From positions 1-11,167 of the forward strand of contig JBHADF010000039.1 of assembly GCA_041854955.1 (NCBI GenBank): a DNA stretch of 11,167 bases, read 5' to 3'. Under the pieces are notes generated by a model. The model was not told the DNA's origin, searched no databases, and saw nothing but the letters and a program-made list of their open reading frames with translations. Of this stretch, positions 1 through 7,257 are shown piece after piece. This stretch comes from CAMENZ01 sp041854955. Its GTDB lineage: Bacteria > Bacillota > Clostridia > Peptostreptococcales > Anaerovoracaceae. A program made the position numbers and the translations under genes. The number at the start of each line of letters is the position of its first letter. Position 1 is the first letter of the stretch.

Positions 1-9
1 AATAGGCGT

Positions 10-1506
10 ATGAGAAGTGACAGAAGAAAAGCTATAGCTGCACAGCTTGAAGAAGAGAAAAAAGCAGAAAAGAAAAAACACAACGGATTTTTCAGAGTTA
101 TTGCCGTGTTGTACACGATTTTGGCGGTGGCCTTCGTGGTACTCCTTTGCAAGTTAAATGTTTTACCTGCAAAATATCTGTACCCGGGCATCGGCATCCT
201 GGCTCTCGTAACTCTGTTTACCGTACCGGTAATGTTCAGTAAAAAAGGCAAACAAGGACGACGCATAGTTGCCGCCGTAGTAGCCTTTGCGTTGATGGGG
301 GTCTTCGGAACAGGCACCTGGTACATGGCGGACACACTTGATTTCCTTGACAAGATAACTAATGTTACCAATGTGGTCAAGGAAAAATTTTATGTTGTAG
401 TAGAAGAGGCCTCCCCTCTGGAGGAGGTTAAGGCTCTGGACGGAAAATCCTTGGGCACCTTCATTTCCGAAGATATAGTTTATTCAGAGGCAAAGGCCAA
501 CCTGCAAAAGGAAGTGGCTGTAGAGTATGCCTATGAAGAAACCTATGAAGCACTCTTTGACAAGCTGAGAAGCAAGGAGTACGAGGCTGTATTCCTGAGC
601 AGTGCAACCTACGAGAATTACGGCAAGGACCACGCGGAAATCGTAAAGGGTACCAGAATACTCTACACGGTGGAAGTGCCCATAGAAAAAGAGGCTAGCA
701 CCTCTGCAGTAGATGTGAACAAGGAATCCTTTAACGTATACATAGGAGGCCTTGACTATAACGGCAAAATAGGCTCTGTGGGAAGAACCGACGTAAACAT
801 GATTGCCACCGTAAATCCTCTCACCCATAAGGTACTTCTTACATCCATACCGAGGGATTACTACATAACCTTACCTACCAAGGACGCAAAGGACAAGCTT
901 ACCCATGCGGGAAATTACGGTGTCCACGAAACCATCGGCGCCTTGGAGGACGTTTTAGGCATAGACATAAACTATTATCTCCGCGTAAACTACACTACTG
1001 CCGTAAAGCTGGTAGATGCTATAGGGGGAATTCAGGTTAATTCCGACCACGACTTTACCACCAGCGGTATGCAGTCCTTAAGCGGACATCACTTTGTAAA
1101 GGGCATAAATCAGTTGGACGGAAAGGCGGCTCTGGCCTTCAGCCGAGAGAGACACTCCTTCCTGGACGGTGATATGCAGAGAAACTTAAACCAGCAGCTG
1201 GTAATGAAGGCCATACTGGAAAAGGTCAGCTCCAGCACCACCATACTTACTTCCTACACAGGAATTCTCGATGCGGTAAAGGATAACATGGAGACCAACA
1301 TGTCCGGAGAGGATATGACATCCATCGTAAAGGCTCAGCTGAAGGATATGCCTAAGTGGGATATTGAGAGACAGGCCATAAGAGGAAATGTAGGCCTGGA
1401 GCTTTGCTACGCCTTGGGAATGAAGGCCAGCGTTGTGCTTCAAATTCCTGAGGAAAATGCTCACGCTACGGACACCATCGTAAAAATTATGACAGAAAAA
1501 CCTTAA
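10..1506 (+). CDS. LytR-CpsA-Psr (LCP) family protein, probable cell-wall polymer ligase
   Basis: Family role: LCP enzymes sit in the membrane and transfer polyprenyl-phosphate-linked glycopolymers to peptidoglycan outside the cell. The 498-residue product has a charged cytoplasmic N-terminus (1-25) and three hydrophobic segments (about 27-47, 55-76 and 84-106). Residues 117-215 form an extracellular stretch, followed by an LCP domain (about 230-405). LCP hallmarks are GRTD at 258-261, SIPRDY at 279-284, and SRERHSFLDGDMQRNLNQQ at 378-396. They supply the arginines and aspartates expected to bind pyrophosphate and metal. Residues 117-215 look like part of a type 2 periplasmic binding protein, which is an inference. 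The start is uncertain: the frame stays open to base 1, and AGG at 4-6 lies only three bases before the ATG, so an upstream start outside the window is possible. Older annotations call such proteins transcriptional regulators, which the membrane topology argues against. The wall polymer it handles cannot be told. It ends 48 bases before the cobalamin operon, with no terminator between. Confidence 0.9.
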   Translation: MRSDRRKAIAAQLEEEKKAEKKKHNGFFRVIAVLYTILAVAFVVLLCKLNVLPAKYLYPGIGILALVTLFTVPVMFSKKGKQGRRIVAAVVAFALMGVFGTGTWYMADTLDFLDKITNVTNVVKEKFYVVVEEASPLEEVKALDGKSLGTFISEDIVYSEAKANLQKEVAVEYAYEETYEALFDKLRSKEYEAVFLSSATYENYGKDHAEIVKGTRILYTVEVPIEKEASTSAVDVNKESFNVYIGGLDYNGKIGSVGRTDVNMIATVNPLTHKVLLTSIPRDYYITLPTKDAKDKLTHAGNYGVHETIGALEDVLGIDINYYLRVNYTTAVKLVDAIGGIQVNSDHDFTTSGMQSLSGHHFVKGINQLDGKAALAFSRERHSFLDGDMQRNLNQQLVMKAILEKVSSSTTILTSYTGILDAVKDNMETNMSGEDMTSIVKAQLKDMPKWDIERQAIRGNVGLELCYALGMKASVVLQIPEENAHATDTIVKIMTEKP

Positions 1507-1553
1507 AATTAAGGTGCTTATGACCCGGAATTGCCGAAGAGAAATCGGTGAAA
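1507..1553 (+). promoter_or_regulatory. Possible truncated cobalamin riboswitch 5' fragment
   Basis: Directly after the LCP stop codon the sequence reads AATTAAGGTGCTTATG (1507-1522), then a small hairpin candidate (CGG 1526-1528 with CCG 1534-1536, extended by CTT 1517-1519 with AAG 1537-1539). It then continues AAGAGAAATCGGTGAAA (1537-1553). From memory this resembles, in order, the GGTGC entry, the P2 stem and the GGGAA-n-CGGTGAAA core start of B12 riboswitches. The rest is missing: no CCG closes the CGG stem, there is no GCCACTG-type segment and no B12 box, and cbiD coding begins at once. It cannot fold as a full aptamer. It could be a decayed remnant or chance similarity. Confidence 0.35.
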
Positions 1554-1557
1554 GGTG
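1551..1557 (+). promoter_or_regulatory. Ribosome binding site candidate that would favour a TTG start for cbiD
   Basis: AAAGGTG at 1551-1557 lies six bases before an in-frame TTG at 1564. The GTG at 1555 is itself part of this motif, and the only purine-rich sequence before it is GGTG at 1547-1550, four bases away. Spacing therefore favours initiation at TTG 1564, which would shorten CbiD by three residues. Confidence 0.45.
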
Positions 1558-2727
1558 AAAATATTGGATAAATCAGTAGTAAAAAACGGAAAAGAATTAA
1601 AATGCGGCTTTACTACCGGAAGCTGTGCTACCGCCGCTGCCACTTCTGCCCTGGAGATGATCCTGTCAGGGCAGGCTTTGTCGGCGGTGGCAATTAGACT
1701 GCCTTCGGGAGAGGAAGCCGTATTTGAATTGGAGGATATTACTCGGGAAAAGGATTTTGCTCGGGTGGCTGTAACCAAGGACGGAGGAGACGACCCGGAT
1801 GTCACTACAGGAACAAGGATATATGGGGAGGTAAAGCTCACTCCTGAAAAGGGTGTAATCTCAATAGACGGCGGCATGGGCGTAGGCCGTGTCACAAAAA
1901 GAGGCCTTAAATGTGCCGTAGGTGAAGCCGCCATCAATCCGGTTCCCCGCAGGATGATAGAAGAGAACCTTAAAAATATTATGGAAAACCATGGCTATGA
2001 AGGTGGTGTTTCCGTGGTCATATCCGTGCCTGAGGGAGAAGCCTTGGCTCTTAAGACCTACAACCCCAGACTGGGTATTGTAGGAGGGATTTCCATATTG
2101 GGAACCACGGGAGTAGTGGAGCCTATGAGCGAAAAGGCCATAGTGGACACCATAAAGGTTCTTGTGGACAAGAAATATGAAGAGGACAGTGAAATCATTC
2201 TCATAAGCCCCGGCAATTACGGCAGAGACTTTTGCAGAGAATATTTCGGCATAGATATAAGCAAGTCCATACCTATTTCCAACTTTGTGGGAGAGGCCCT
2301 CGACTATATAAAATACAAGGGCTTCAAGAAAATTCTCTTCGTAGGCCATACGGGGAAAATCGTCAAATGTGCTGCCGGCATCATGAATACCCATTCATAT
2401 TACGCCGACGGAAGGATGGAAATCATAGGAGTCCATTCAGCTCTTTCCGGAGCTGATATTCCCACTGTGGAGAAGATAATGGAGTGCATTTCCACCGACG
2501 AGGCCTTAGACATTTTAAAGGGAAAGCCCTACTTTGAGCAGGTCAAAAGGAGGATAATGGACAAGATAATGTATCATCTTAATTTCCGCCTGAAGGATGA
2601 GGTGGAAATAGGGGTAGTCATGTTTTCCTCCGACAGAGACCACATAATAGAGAGTGAAAATGCGGAGAAGCTGATAGAGCTCATAAGGGAAGAAAATCCC
2701 ATGGATAAAAGGGATAAAGACGAATAA
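1555..2727 (+). CDS. cbiD: Cobalt-precorrin-5B C1-methyltransferase CbiD
   Basis: CbiD uses S-adenosylmethionine to methylate C1 of the corrin ring, giving cobalt-precorrin-6A; it belongs to the anaerobic route. The 390-residue product has the family signatures: CGFTTGSCATAAA at 17-29, VTKDGGDDPDVT at 73-84, GVGRVT at 109-114, INPVPR at 127-132, and NPRLGIVGGISILGTTG at 170-186. A GHTGKIVKCAAG segment follows at 264-275. Length is normal to slightly long, the excess being a charged tail after residue 375. The start is uncertain between GTG 1555 and TTG 1564; the TTG has the better spaced ribosome binding site, and both keep the whole conserved core. It is the first corrinoid gene of the operon. 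The 30-base gap to cbiF holds only that gene's ribosome binding site. The identification is firm. Confidence 0.96.
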   Translation: MKILDKSVVKNGKELKCGFTTGSCATAAATSALEMILSGQALSAVAIRLPSGEEAVFELEDITREKDFARVAVTKDGGDDPDVTTGTRIYGEVKLTPEKGVISIDGGMGVGRVTKRGLKCAVGEAAINPVPRRMIEENLKNIMENHGYEGGVSVVISVPEGEALALKTYNPRLGIVGGISILGTTGVVEPMSEKAIVDTIKVLVDKKYEEDSEIILISPGNYGRDFCREYFGIDISKSIPISNFVGEALDYIKYKGFKKILFVGHTGKIVKCAAGIMNTHSYYADGRMEIIGVHSALSGADIPTVEKIMECISTDEALDILKGKPYFEQVKRRIMDKIMYHLNFRLKDEVEIGVVMFSSDRDHIIESENAEKLIELIREENPMDKRDKDE

Positions 2728-2757
2728 GTGAAATAAGCGAATGGAAAGGAGAAAGAA

Positions 2758-3510
2758 ATGATATATTTCATAGGAGCAGGCCCCGGTGCCGCTGATTTAA
2801 TAACAGTAAGAGGAGCAGAGCTGCTTAAAAAGGCAGATGTGATAATATACGCAGGCTCCCTGGTAAATCCCGCTTTGCTGGATTATGCCAAGGAGGATTG
2901 CAAAATATATGACAGCGCCTCCATGACCTTGGAGGAAGTAATTCAGGTAATGAAGGAAAACAAGGGCAAGGAGGTTGTGAGACTTCACACGGGAGACCCT
3001 TGTATTTACGGCGCCATCAGAGAGCAGATGGACATCTTGGACAGGGAGAAAATGGAGTACAAATCCGTTCCCGGCGTAAGCTCCTTTATAGGCGCGGCGG
3101 CGGCCCTCAATGCGGAATACACCCTTCCTAACGTGAGCCAGACAGTAATTCTCACCAGAATGGCGGGAAGAACTCCCGTACCTGAAAAGGAAGAAATAAG
3201 CAAGTTAGCTGCCCATGGAGCTACCATGGTGGTGTTCTTAACCTCCACCATGCTGGATGAGCTTTCCAAGCGCCTCATAGAAGGTGGCTACGCACCGGAC
3301 TCTCCGGCAGCCATCGTATACAAGGCCACCTGGCCCGATGAAAAGGTTATAAGGACCACTGTGGAAAACATCGGCAAGGCAGCCAAGGAAAACGGCATAA
3401 ACAAAATGGCCCTCATCATGGTGGGAGGCTTCCTGGGAACCGAATACGAGCGCTCCAAGCTCTACGATCCCGCCTTTACCCATCTGTTCAGAGAGGCAAG
3501 CATAAAATGA
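2758..3510 (+). CDS. cbiF: Cobalt-precorrin-4 C11-methyltransferase CbiF
   Basis: A cytoplasmic tetrapyrrole methylase that moves a methyl group from S-adenosylmethionine to C11, producing cobalt-precorrin-5A. The 250-residue protein opens with the nucleotide-binding loop FIGAGPGAADLITVRG at 4-19. It has the CbiF/CobM-type YAGSLVN at 31-37, the LHTGDPCIYGAIREQ motif at 76-90 and PGVSSF at 105-110. TLPNVSQTVILTR at 122-134 sets it apart from other methylases of this fold, and YKATWPDEKVIR at 188-199 is also typical. The ATG follows AAAGGAG (2745-2751) at six bases, so the start is firm. The stop overlaps the next start as ATGA, which suggests coupled translation with cbiG, the enzyme that acts on its product. 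Confidence 0.96.
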   Translation: MIYFIGAGPGAADLITVRGAELLKKADVIIYAGSLVNPALLDYAKEDCKIYDSASMTLEEVIQVMKENKGKEVVRLHTGDPCIYGAIREQMDILDREKMEYKSVPGVSSFIGAAAALNAEYTLPNVSQTVILTRMAGRTPVPEKEEISKLAAHGATMVVFLTSTMLDELSKRLIEGGYAPDSPAAIVYKATWPDEKVIRTTVENIGKAAKENGINKMALIMVGGFLGTEYERSKLYDPAFTHLFREASIK

Positions 3511-4520
3511 AAAGAATAGGAATTCTCGCCTTTACGGATAGGGGGAGAGCCTTGGCGGAAGCCATAAAGAAAAACCTCGCCATAGGGGATGAAGCCATAG
3601 AATATGTGGAGAAGCCGGAGGAGGGCAAGGCGAAAAACTTTGTCCGTGAAAATTTCCGAAGCTGTGATGGCTGGATTTTCGTGGGAGCCACAGGGATAGC
3701 CATCAGGTTTATCGCTCCCTTGATAGAGTCCAAGGATGTGGACCCGGCGGTGGTGGTCTTAGACGAAGGCGGAAAATATGCCATTTCCCTCCTTTCCGGC
3801 CATCTGGGGGGAGCCAACGAGCTGGCAGTTCAGGTAGCCGAGGCGGCGGGAGCAGAGCCTGTCATAACTACGGCCACCGATGTAAACGAAAAGTTTGCCG
3901 TGGATATTTGGACGAAGAAAATGGGATACACCATCGAGGACATATCCAAGATAAAGGTGATTTCTTCCAGAATTTTGAAGGATGAGAAAATTGGCTTTGC
4001 CTCGGATTTTCCTTTGGCAGGTACCTTGCCGGATTTCATAGACCCTGAGGAAAAATCAGCCGGCATAGTAGTAAGCCTAGACGGAGGGAAAAGCTGCTTT
4101 GAGGAAAACCTTAATGCTATTCCTAAAATCGTCACCATAGGGGCAGGTTGCCGTCGCGGAAAAGAGGCGGAGCCCTTTGAGAGCTTCCTTTTGGAAACCT
4201 TGGCAGAGCAGGAAATTTCCCTGAAGGCCGTGGAAAGGCTGGTGTCCATAGACCTTAAAAAGGAAGAGGCTTGTATGGTGGAATTCGGGAAAAAGTATGG
4301 AATCCCCTTTGAGACCTATACCTCCGAGGAGTTGGGAGCTGTAGAGGGAGACTTTACACCATCAGCCTTCGTAAACTCCATAACGGGTGTGGATAATGTG
4401 TGTGAAAGAAGCGCTCTTCTGGGCAGTCAAAAGGGCAAACTCATACTGAGGAAAACAGCAAAGGACGGCATGACCATAGCCATAGCCATAAGGCCTTGGG
4501 AATGCAGCTTTGATATATAG
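3507..4520 (+). CDS. cbiG: Cobalt-precorrin-5A hydrolase CbiG
   Basis: CbiG opens the delta-lactone of cobalt-precorrin-5A and releases the former C20 with its methyl group as acetaldehyde. It has no oxygen-dependent counterpart step, so it marks the anaerobic pathway. The 337-residue product shows an N-terminal part with GWIFVGATGIAIRFIAPL at 55-72 and LLSGHLGGANELA at 95-107. A variable middle spans roughly 130-205. The C-terminal domain begins at IVTIGAGCRRGKE (208-220) and continues with DLKKEEACMVEF (249-260), TPSAFVNSITGVDNVCERSALL (284-305) and the final IAIAIRP. All three usual sections are present. It starts four bases inside cbiF, with GAGAGG at 3491-3496 as a somewhat distant ribosome binding site. 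Thirty bases separate it from cbiH. Confidence 0.95.
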   Translation: MKRIGILAFTDRGRALAEAIKKNLAIGDEAIEYVEKPEEGKAKNFVRENFRSCDGWIFVGATGIAIRFIAPLIESKDVDPAVVVLDEGGKYAISLLSGHLGGANELAVQVAEAAGAEPVITTATDVNEKFAVDIWTKKMGYTIEDISKIKVISSRILKDEKIGFASDFPLAGTLPDFIDPEEKSAGIVVSLDGGKSCFEENLNAIPKIVTIGAGCRRGKEAEPFESFLLETLAEQEISLKAVERLVSIDLKKEEACMVEFGKKYGIPFETYTSEELGAVEGDFTPSAFVNSITGVDNVCERSALLGSQKGKLILRKTAKDGMTIAIAIRPWECSFDI

Positions 4521-4550
4521 TTATAGAAAAAAGATATAGGAGAAAAACTT

Positions 4551-5282
4551 ATGAAAATATACGTAGTAGGCTTAGGACCGGGAGGCAGCCTTTATATGAC
4601 CCCGGAGGCAAGAGAGGCCATAGAAAAAAGTGATATAATAGTAGGATATACCCTCTATGTGGATTTAATCAAGGACCTGACCCGGGGTAAGGAAGTGAAA
4701 GCCACAGCCATGACCCAGGAGGTAGATAGATGTAAGATTGCCCTTGAAGAGGCTCTGGCAGGAAAGACCGTTTCCTTTGTGTGCAGCGGCGATGCAGGAG
4801 TTTACGGCATGGCAGGCATTATGGCTGAGGTGGCGGAGGACCATCCCGAAGTTGAGATAAAGACTGTAGCCGGAATTACAGCCGCCTGTAGCGGTGCGGC
4901 AGTGCTGGGAGCACCTCTCATCCACGATTTTGCCGTAATTTCACTGAGCGACCTTTTGACCAAATGGGAGACCATCGAAAAGAGGGTGAAGCTGGCTGCA
5001 GAGGCCGACTTTGTAATATGCCTCTACAACCCTAAGAGCAAGAAACGCCACGACTACATAGACAAGGCGGCGGAAATGGTTGCACAAGTTCAGGGCTGGG
5101 ATTTACCTTGCGGCTATGTGAAGCACATAGGCAGAGAGGGTGAAAGCCATGTCATCTGCACCCTTAAGGACTTGCTCAACAACGATGATATAGATATGTT
5201 TACCACCATCTTTATGGGAAACAGCACCACCAGAGTGATAAACGGCAAGCTGGTGACTCCGAGGGGGTATAAAATTGGCTGA
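4551..5282 (+). CDS. cbiH: Cobalt-factor III / precorrin-3B C17-methyltransferase CbiH
   Basis: CbiH methylates C17 with S-adenosylmethionine and drives ring contraction, forming cobalt-precorrin-4, the substrate of CbiF. The 243-residue protein has the methylase loop VVGLGPGGSLYMTPEA at 5-20 and the GYTLYVDLI segment at 32-40 typical of CbiH/CobJ. Further signatures are CSGDAGVYGMAG at 78-89, VAGITAACSGAAVLGAPLIHDF at 106-127, LSDLLTKW at 132-139 and LYNPKSKKR at 158-166. It ends in the family's VTPRGY at 235-240. AGGAGA at 4538-4543 lies seven bases before the ATG. Length is normal and there is no extra iron-sulfur or fused domain as in some CbiH variants. Its last eight bases overlap cbiJ. 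Confidence 0.95.
   Translation: MKIYVVGLGPGGSLYMTPEAREAIEKSDIIVGYTLYVDLIKDLTRGKEVKATAMTQEVDRCKIALEEALAGKTVSFVCSGDAGVYGMAGIMAEVAEDHPEVEIKTVAGITAACSGAAVLGAPLIHDFAVISLSDLLTKWETIEKRVKLAAEADFVICLYNPKSKKRHDYIDKAAEMVAQVQGWDLPCGYVKHIGREGESHVICTLKDLLNNDDIDMFTTIFMGNSTTRVINGKLVTPRGYKIG
5261..5268 (+). promoter_or_regulatory. Ribosome binding site fixing the TTG start of cbiJ
   Basis: GAGGGGGT lies inside the end of cbiH and six bases before TTG at 5275. No in-frame ATG occurs near the start of the conserved reductase sequence, so this site supports the TTG. Confidence 0.7.
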
Positions 5283-6042
5283 TAAAAAGGCTCTCGTCTT
5301 TGCCGGAACCTGGGAAGGTCACATGCTGGCAGACTATTTCACCCGTCAAGGCTACAAAGGAGATTTCTGCGTGGCAACGGAATACGGCAGTGAGATAATG
5401 CCCGAATCGGAGGGTGTCAGAATTCTGGAAGGAAGGCTTTCCCGTGAGGAAATGACAGCACTGATGGAGCAGGGAGGCTATGAGCTGGTCATAGACGCAA
5501 CTCATCCCTACGCCGTCATAGTTACGGAGTACATAAAGGAGGCCTGCAAAGCTGCCGATAAGGAATATGTCCGTTTGTTGAGAACCGATGTGGATGTCAA
5601 CATACCGGGAGTTACCCATGTGGAGGATATAGAGGAGGCTATCACAGTGCTTAACAGCTCTGAGGAAAAGGTGCTGCTCACTACCGGTTCAAAGGACCTT
5701 ATGACCTATTCCAAGGTGAAGGACTACAAGGAAAGGCTCTACCCCCGGATTTTGCCCAGCCATGAATCTCTGGAGCTGGCTTTGGGGGCAGGCATACCTT
5801 CCAAGAATATAATCTGCATGCAGGGGCCCTTCACCAAGGAGATGAATCTGGCTACCATGAAGCAGTTCGGCTGCACCCTGATGCTTTCCAAGAACACGGG
5901 AAAGCAGGGAGGCATGGAGGACAAGCTGGCCTGTATACAGGAGGGCTTTTCTCTCATAGTAATAGGAAGGCCGACACCGGAGGAGGGCCACAGCTTTGCT
6001 CAGGTCATAGAAATAGTGGATAGGATTTTTACTGAGAAATAA
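5275..6042 (+). CDS. cbiJ: Cobalt-precorrin-6A reductase CbiJ
   Basis: CbiJ reduces cobalt-precorrin-6A to 6B using a reduced nicotinamide cofactor (NADH for anaerobic-route members), acting between CbiD and CbiET. The 255-residue protein begins with a nucleotide-binding strand and loop, LVFAGTWEGHMLA at 7-19. Family motifs follow: VIDATHPYAV at 72-81, YVRLLR at 98-103, VLLTTGSKDL at 133-142, LYPRILPSHESL at 155-166, and MLSKNTGKQGG at 203-213 near the cofactor site. The C-terminal VIGRP is at 229-233. It starts at TTG, eight bases inside cbiH, supported by GAGGGGGT upstream. This arrangement suggests translational coupling. Length matches CbiJ/CobK proteins, and no fusion to another cobalamin domain is present. 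Confidence 0.94.
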   Translation: MADKKALVFAGTWEGHMLADYFTRQGYKGDFCVATEYGSEIMPESEGVRILEGRLSREEMTALMEQGGYELVIDATHPYAVIVTEYIKEACKAADKEYVRLLRTDVDVNIPGVTHVEDIEEAITVLNSSEEKVLLTTGSKDLMTYSKVKDYKERLYPRILPSHESLELALGAGIPSKNIICMQGPFTKEMNLATMKQFGCTLMLSKNTGKQGGMEDKLACIQEGFSLIVIGRPTPEEGHSFAQVIEIVDRIFTEK

Positions 6043-6054
6043 CGAGGTTGAAAA

Positions 6055-7257
6055 ATGAAAGTTATAATTGCAGGGGCAGGGGTAGGCTCCGAAAGGAACT
6101 TTACCTATGAATTTACAGAGGCGGTGAAGGCTGCCGATGTGGTTCTGACTGCCGACAGATTGGGCGAAAGTCTGAAAAAATATAACGACAATGTCCAAAC
6201 CATGGGCGTTACGGAAACCGTTGAATATATAAAGGAAAAGGCCTCGGCGGAGGGTACCGTTTTAGTGGCCGCCTCCGGTGATACGGGCTTTTACAGCATA
6301 GCTTCCACCATCTCTAAAAGGGTGGATGTGCCTGTGGAAATTCAATATATGGCAGGCATAGGAAGTCTGGCATATTTTGCTGCCAAGATAAAGCTGGGCT
6401 ACGAAAATATGAAGCTCATAAGCCTTCACGGAAAGGAAAAGAGCATAGTTCCCTTCGTTTGCTATAACAGATACGTATTTTCCCTCAGCGGAGGGTATTT
6501 AAAGGCCCATGACATCATAAAGGAACTTTGCGAGGCCGGCCTCAAGGACGCCTATGTATATGTGGGAGAAAATCTCTCCTGCTGGGAAGAGCGCATCTTA
6601 GAGGGGCGGGCAGAGGAGCTTTTAGGCTTGGAATTTGAGGACTTGGCCGTGCTCATCATAAGGAACGATAATTTTGCAAGCATGTATAGAACCCTGAGAG
6701 ACGAGGATTTCATAAGGGGTAAGAGCCCTATGACCAAGGCTGCGGTGAGGAATCTTTCTGTTTCGGCTTTGGAAATTCAGCCCGGTGATGTGGTCTATGA
6801 TGTGGGAGCGGGCACAGGATCCGTAACCTGCGCCATGGCTCTGAAAGCTTGCGAATCCACCGTTTATGCCGTGGAAAAGGAGCCGGAGGCTCTGGAACTT
6901 TTACAGCAAAACATGGATAAGCTGGGAATTTTGAATATAAAGTACAGAGAAGGCTTGGCACCTGAGGGCATGGAGGACTTTCCTCCCGCAGATAAGGTAT
7001 TCATCGGCGGTTCCTCCGGCAATATGGCATCCATAGTAGATGAAATATTGAAGAAGAATGAAAAAACCGTCTTTGTGGTTACGGCCATAACCCTGGAAAC
7101 CATCAATGAAGCGGTTCAGGTCTTCAACAGCAAGGAATTCGACACGGAGATAAGCTGTATCAACGCTTCCGTAGCTAAGAAGCTGGGAAGATACAACATG
7201 ATGTTGGCTGAAAATCCCGTATATATAGTAAGAGGAGTTAAAAAATTTGACAGTTGA
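6055..7257 (+). CDS. cbiET: Fused CbiE-CbiT: cobalt-precorrin C5/C15-methyltransferase and C12 decarboxylase
   Basis: Two enzymes in one 400-residue chain. Residues 1 to about 205 are CbiE, a tetrapyrrole methylase with IIAGAGVGSERNFT at 4-17, AASGDTGFYSIAS at 72-84 and SLHGKEKS at 123-130; it methylates C5. Residues about 213-400 are CbiT, which methylates C15 and decarboxylates the C12 acetate chain. CbiT shows the entry motif RDEDFIRGKSPMTKAAVR at 215-232, the S-adenosylmethionine loop YDVGAGTGSVT at 248-258, AVEKEPEAL at 272-280 and FIGGSSG at 316-322. Together they turn cobalt-precorrin-6B into cobalt-precorrin-8. The fusion is known in other bacteria and parallels CobL of the aerobic route. 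I see no stop or frame break at the joint. GAGGT at 6044-6048 sits six bases before the ATG. The last 11 bases overlap cbiA. Confidence 0.95.
   Translation: MKVIIAGAGVGSERNFTYEFTEAVKAADVVLTADRLGESLKKYNDNVQTMGVTETVEYIKEKASAEGTVLVAASGDTGFYSIASTISKRVDVPVEIQYMAGIGSLAYFAAKIKLGYENMKLISLHGKEKSIVPFVCYNRYVFSLSGGYLKAHDIIKELCEAGLKDAYVYVGENLSCWEERILEGRAEELLGLEFEDLAVLIIRNDNFASMYRTLRDEDFIRGKSPMTKAAVRNLSVSALEIQPGDVVYDVGAGTGSVTCAMALKACESTVYAVEKEPEALELLQQNMDKLGILNIKYREGLAPEGMEDFPPADKVFIGGSSGNMASIVDEILKKNEKTVFVVTAITLETINEAVQVFNSKEFDTEISCINASVAKKLGRYNMMLAENPVYIVRGVKKFDS
7231..7237 (+). promoter_or_regulatory. Ribosome binding site supporting the TTG start of cbiA
   Basis: AGAGGAG lies nine bases before TTG at 7247 and 21 bases before the first in-frame ATG at 7259. 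The distance favours the TTG, which makes cbiA overlap cbiET by 11 bases. Confidence 0.65.

Noticed and set aside
378..396. Apparent departure of the LCP motif from the textbook arginine-rich form
   Set aside because: The SRERHSF...GDxQRxxNQQ form is, as I recall it, usual in clostridial LCP proteins, and the key arginines and aspartate are kept, so it is not evidence of inactivity.
1481..1523. TAAAAT at 1504-1509 and ATGACA at 1489-1494 as a promoter for cbiD
   Set aside because: The two hexamers are only nine bases apart, and no acceptable -35 sits 16-18 bases before TAAAAT. Such a start would also fall inside the riboswitch-like segment.
1534..1548. CCGA...TCGG hairpin as a terminator after the LCP gene
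   Set aside because: A four-pair stem with a seven-base loop and no following T-run is too weak for an intrinsic terminator.
1861..2394. A 177-codon minus-strand open frame opposite cbiD
   Set aside because: It lies wholly inside conserved cbiD sequence, has no plausible ribosome binding site that I could see and no family resemblance.
4465..4490. Short CATAGC-type tandem repeat at the end of cbiG
   Set aside because: It encodes the alternating Ala-Ile strand (TIAIAIR) that closes the CbiG C-terminal domain, so protein sequence explains it.
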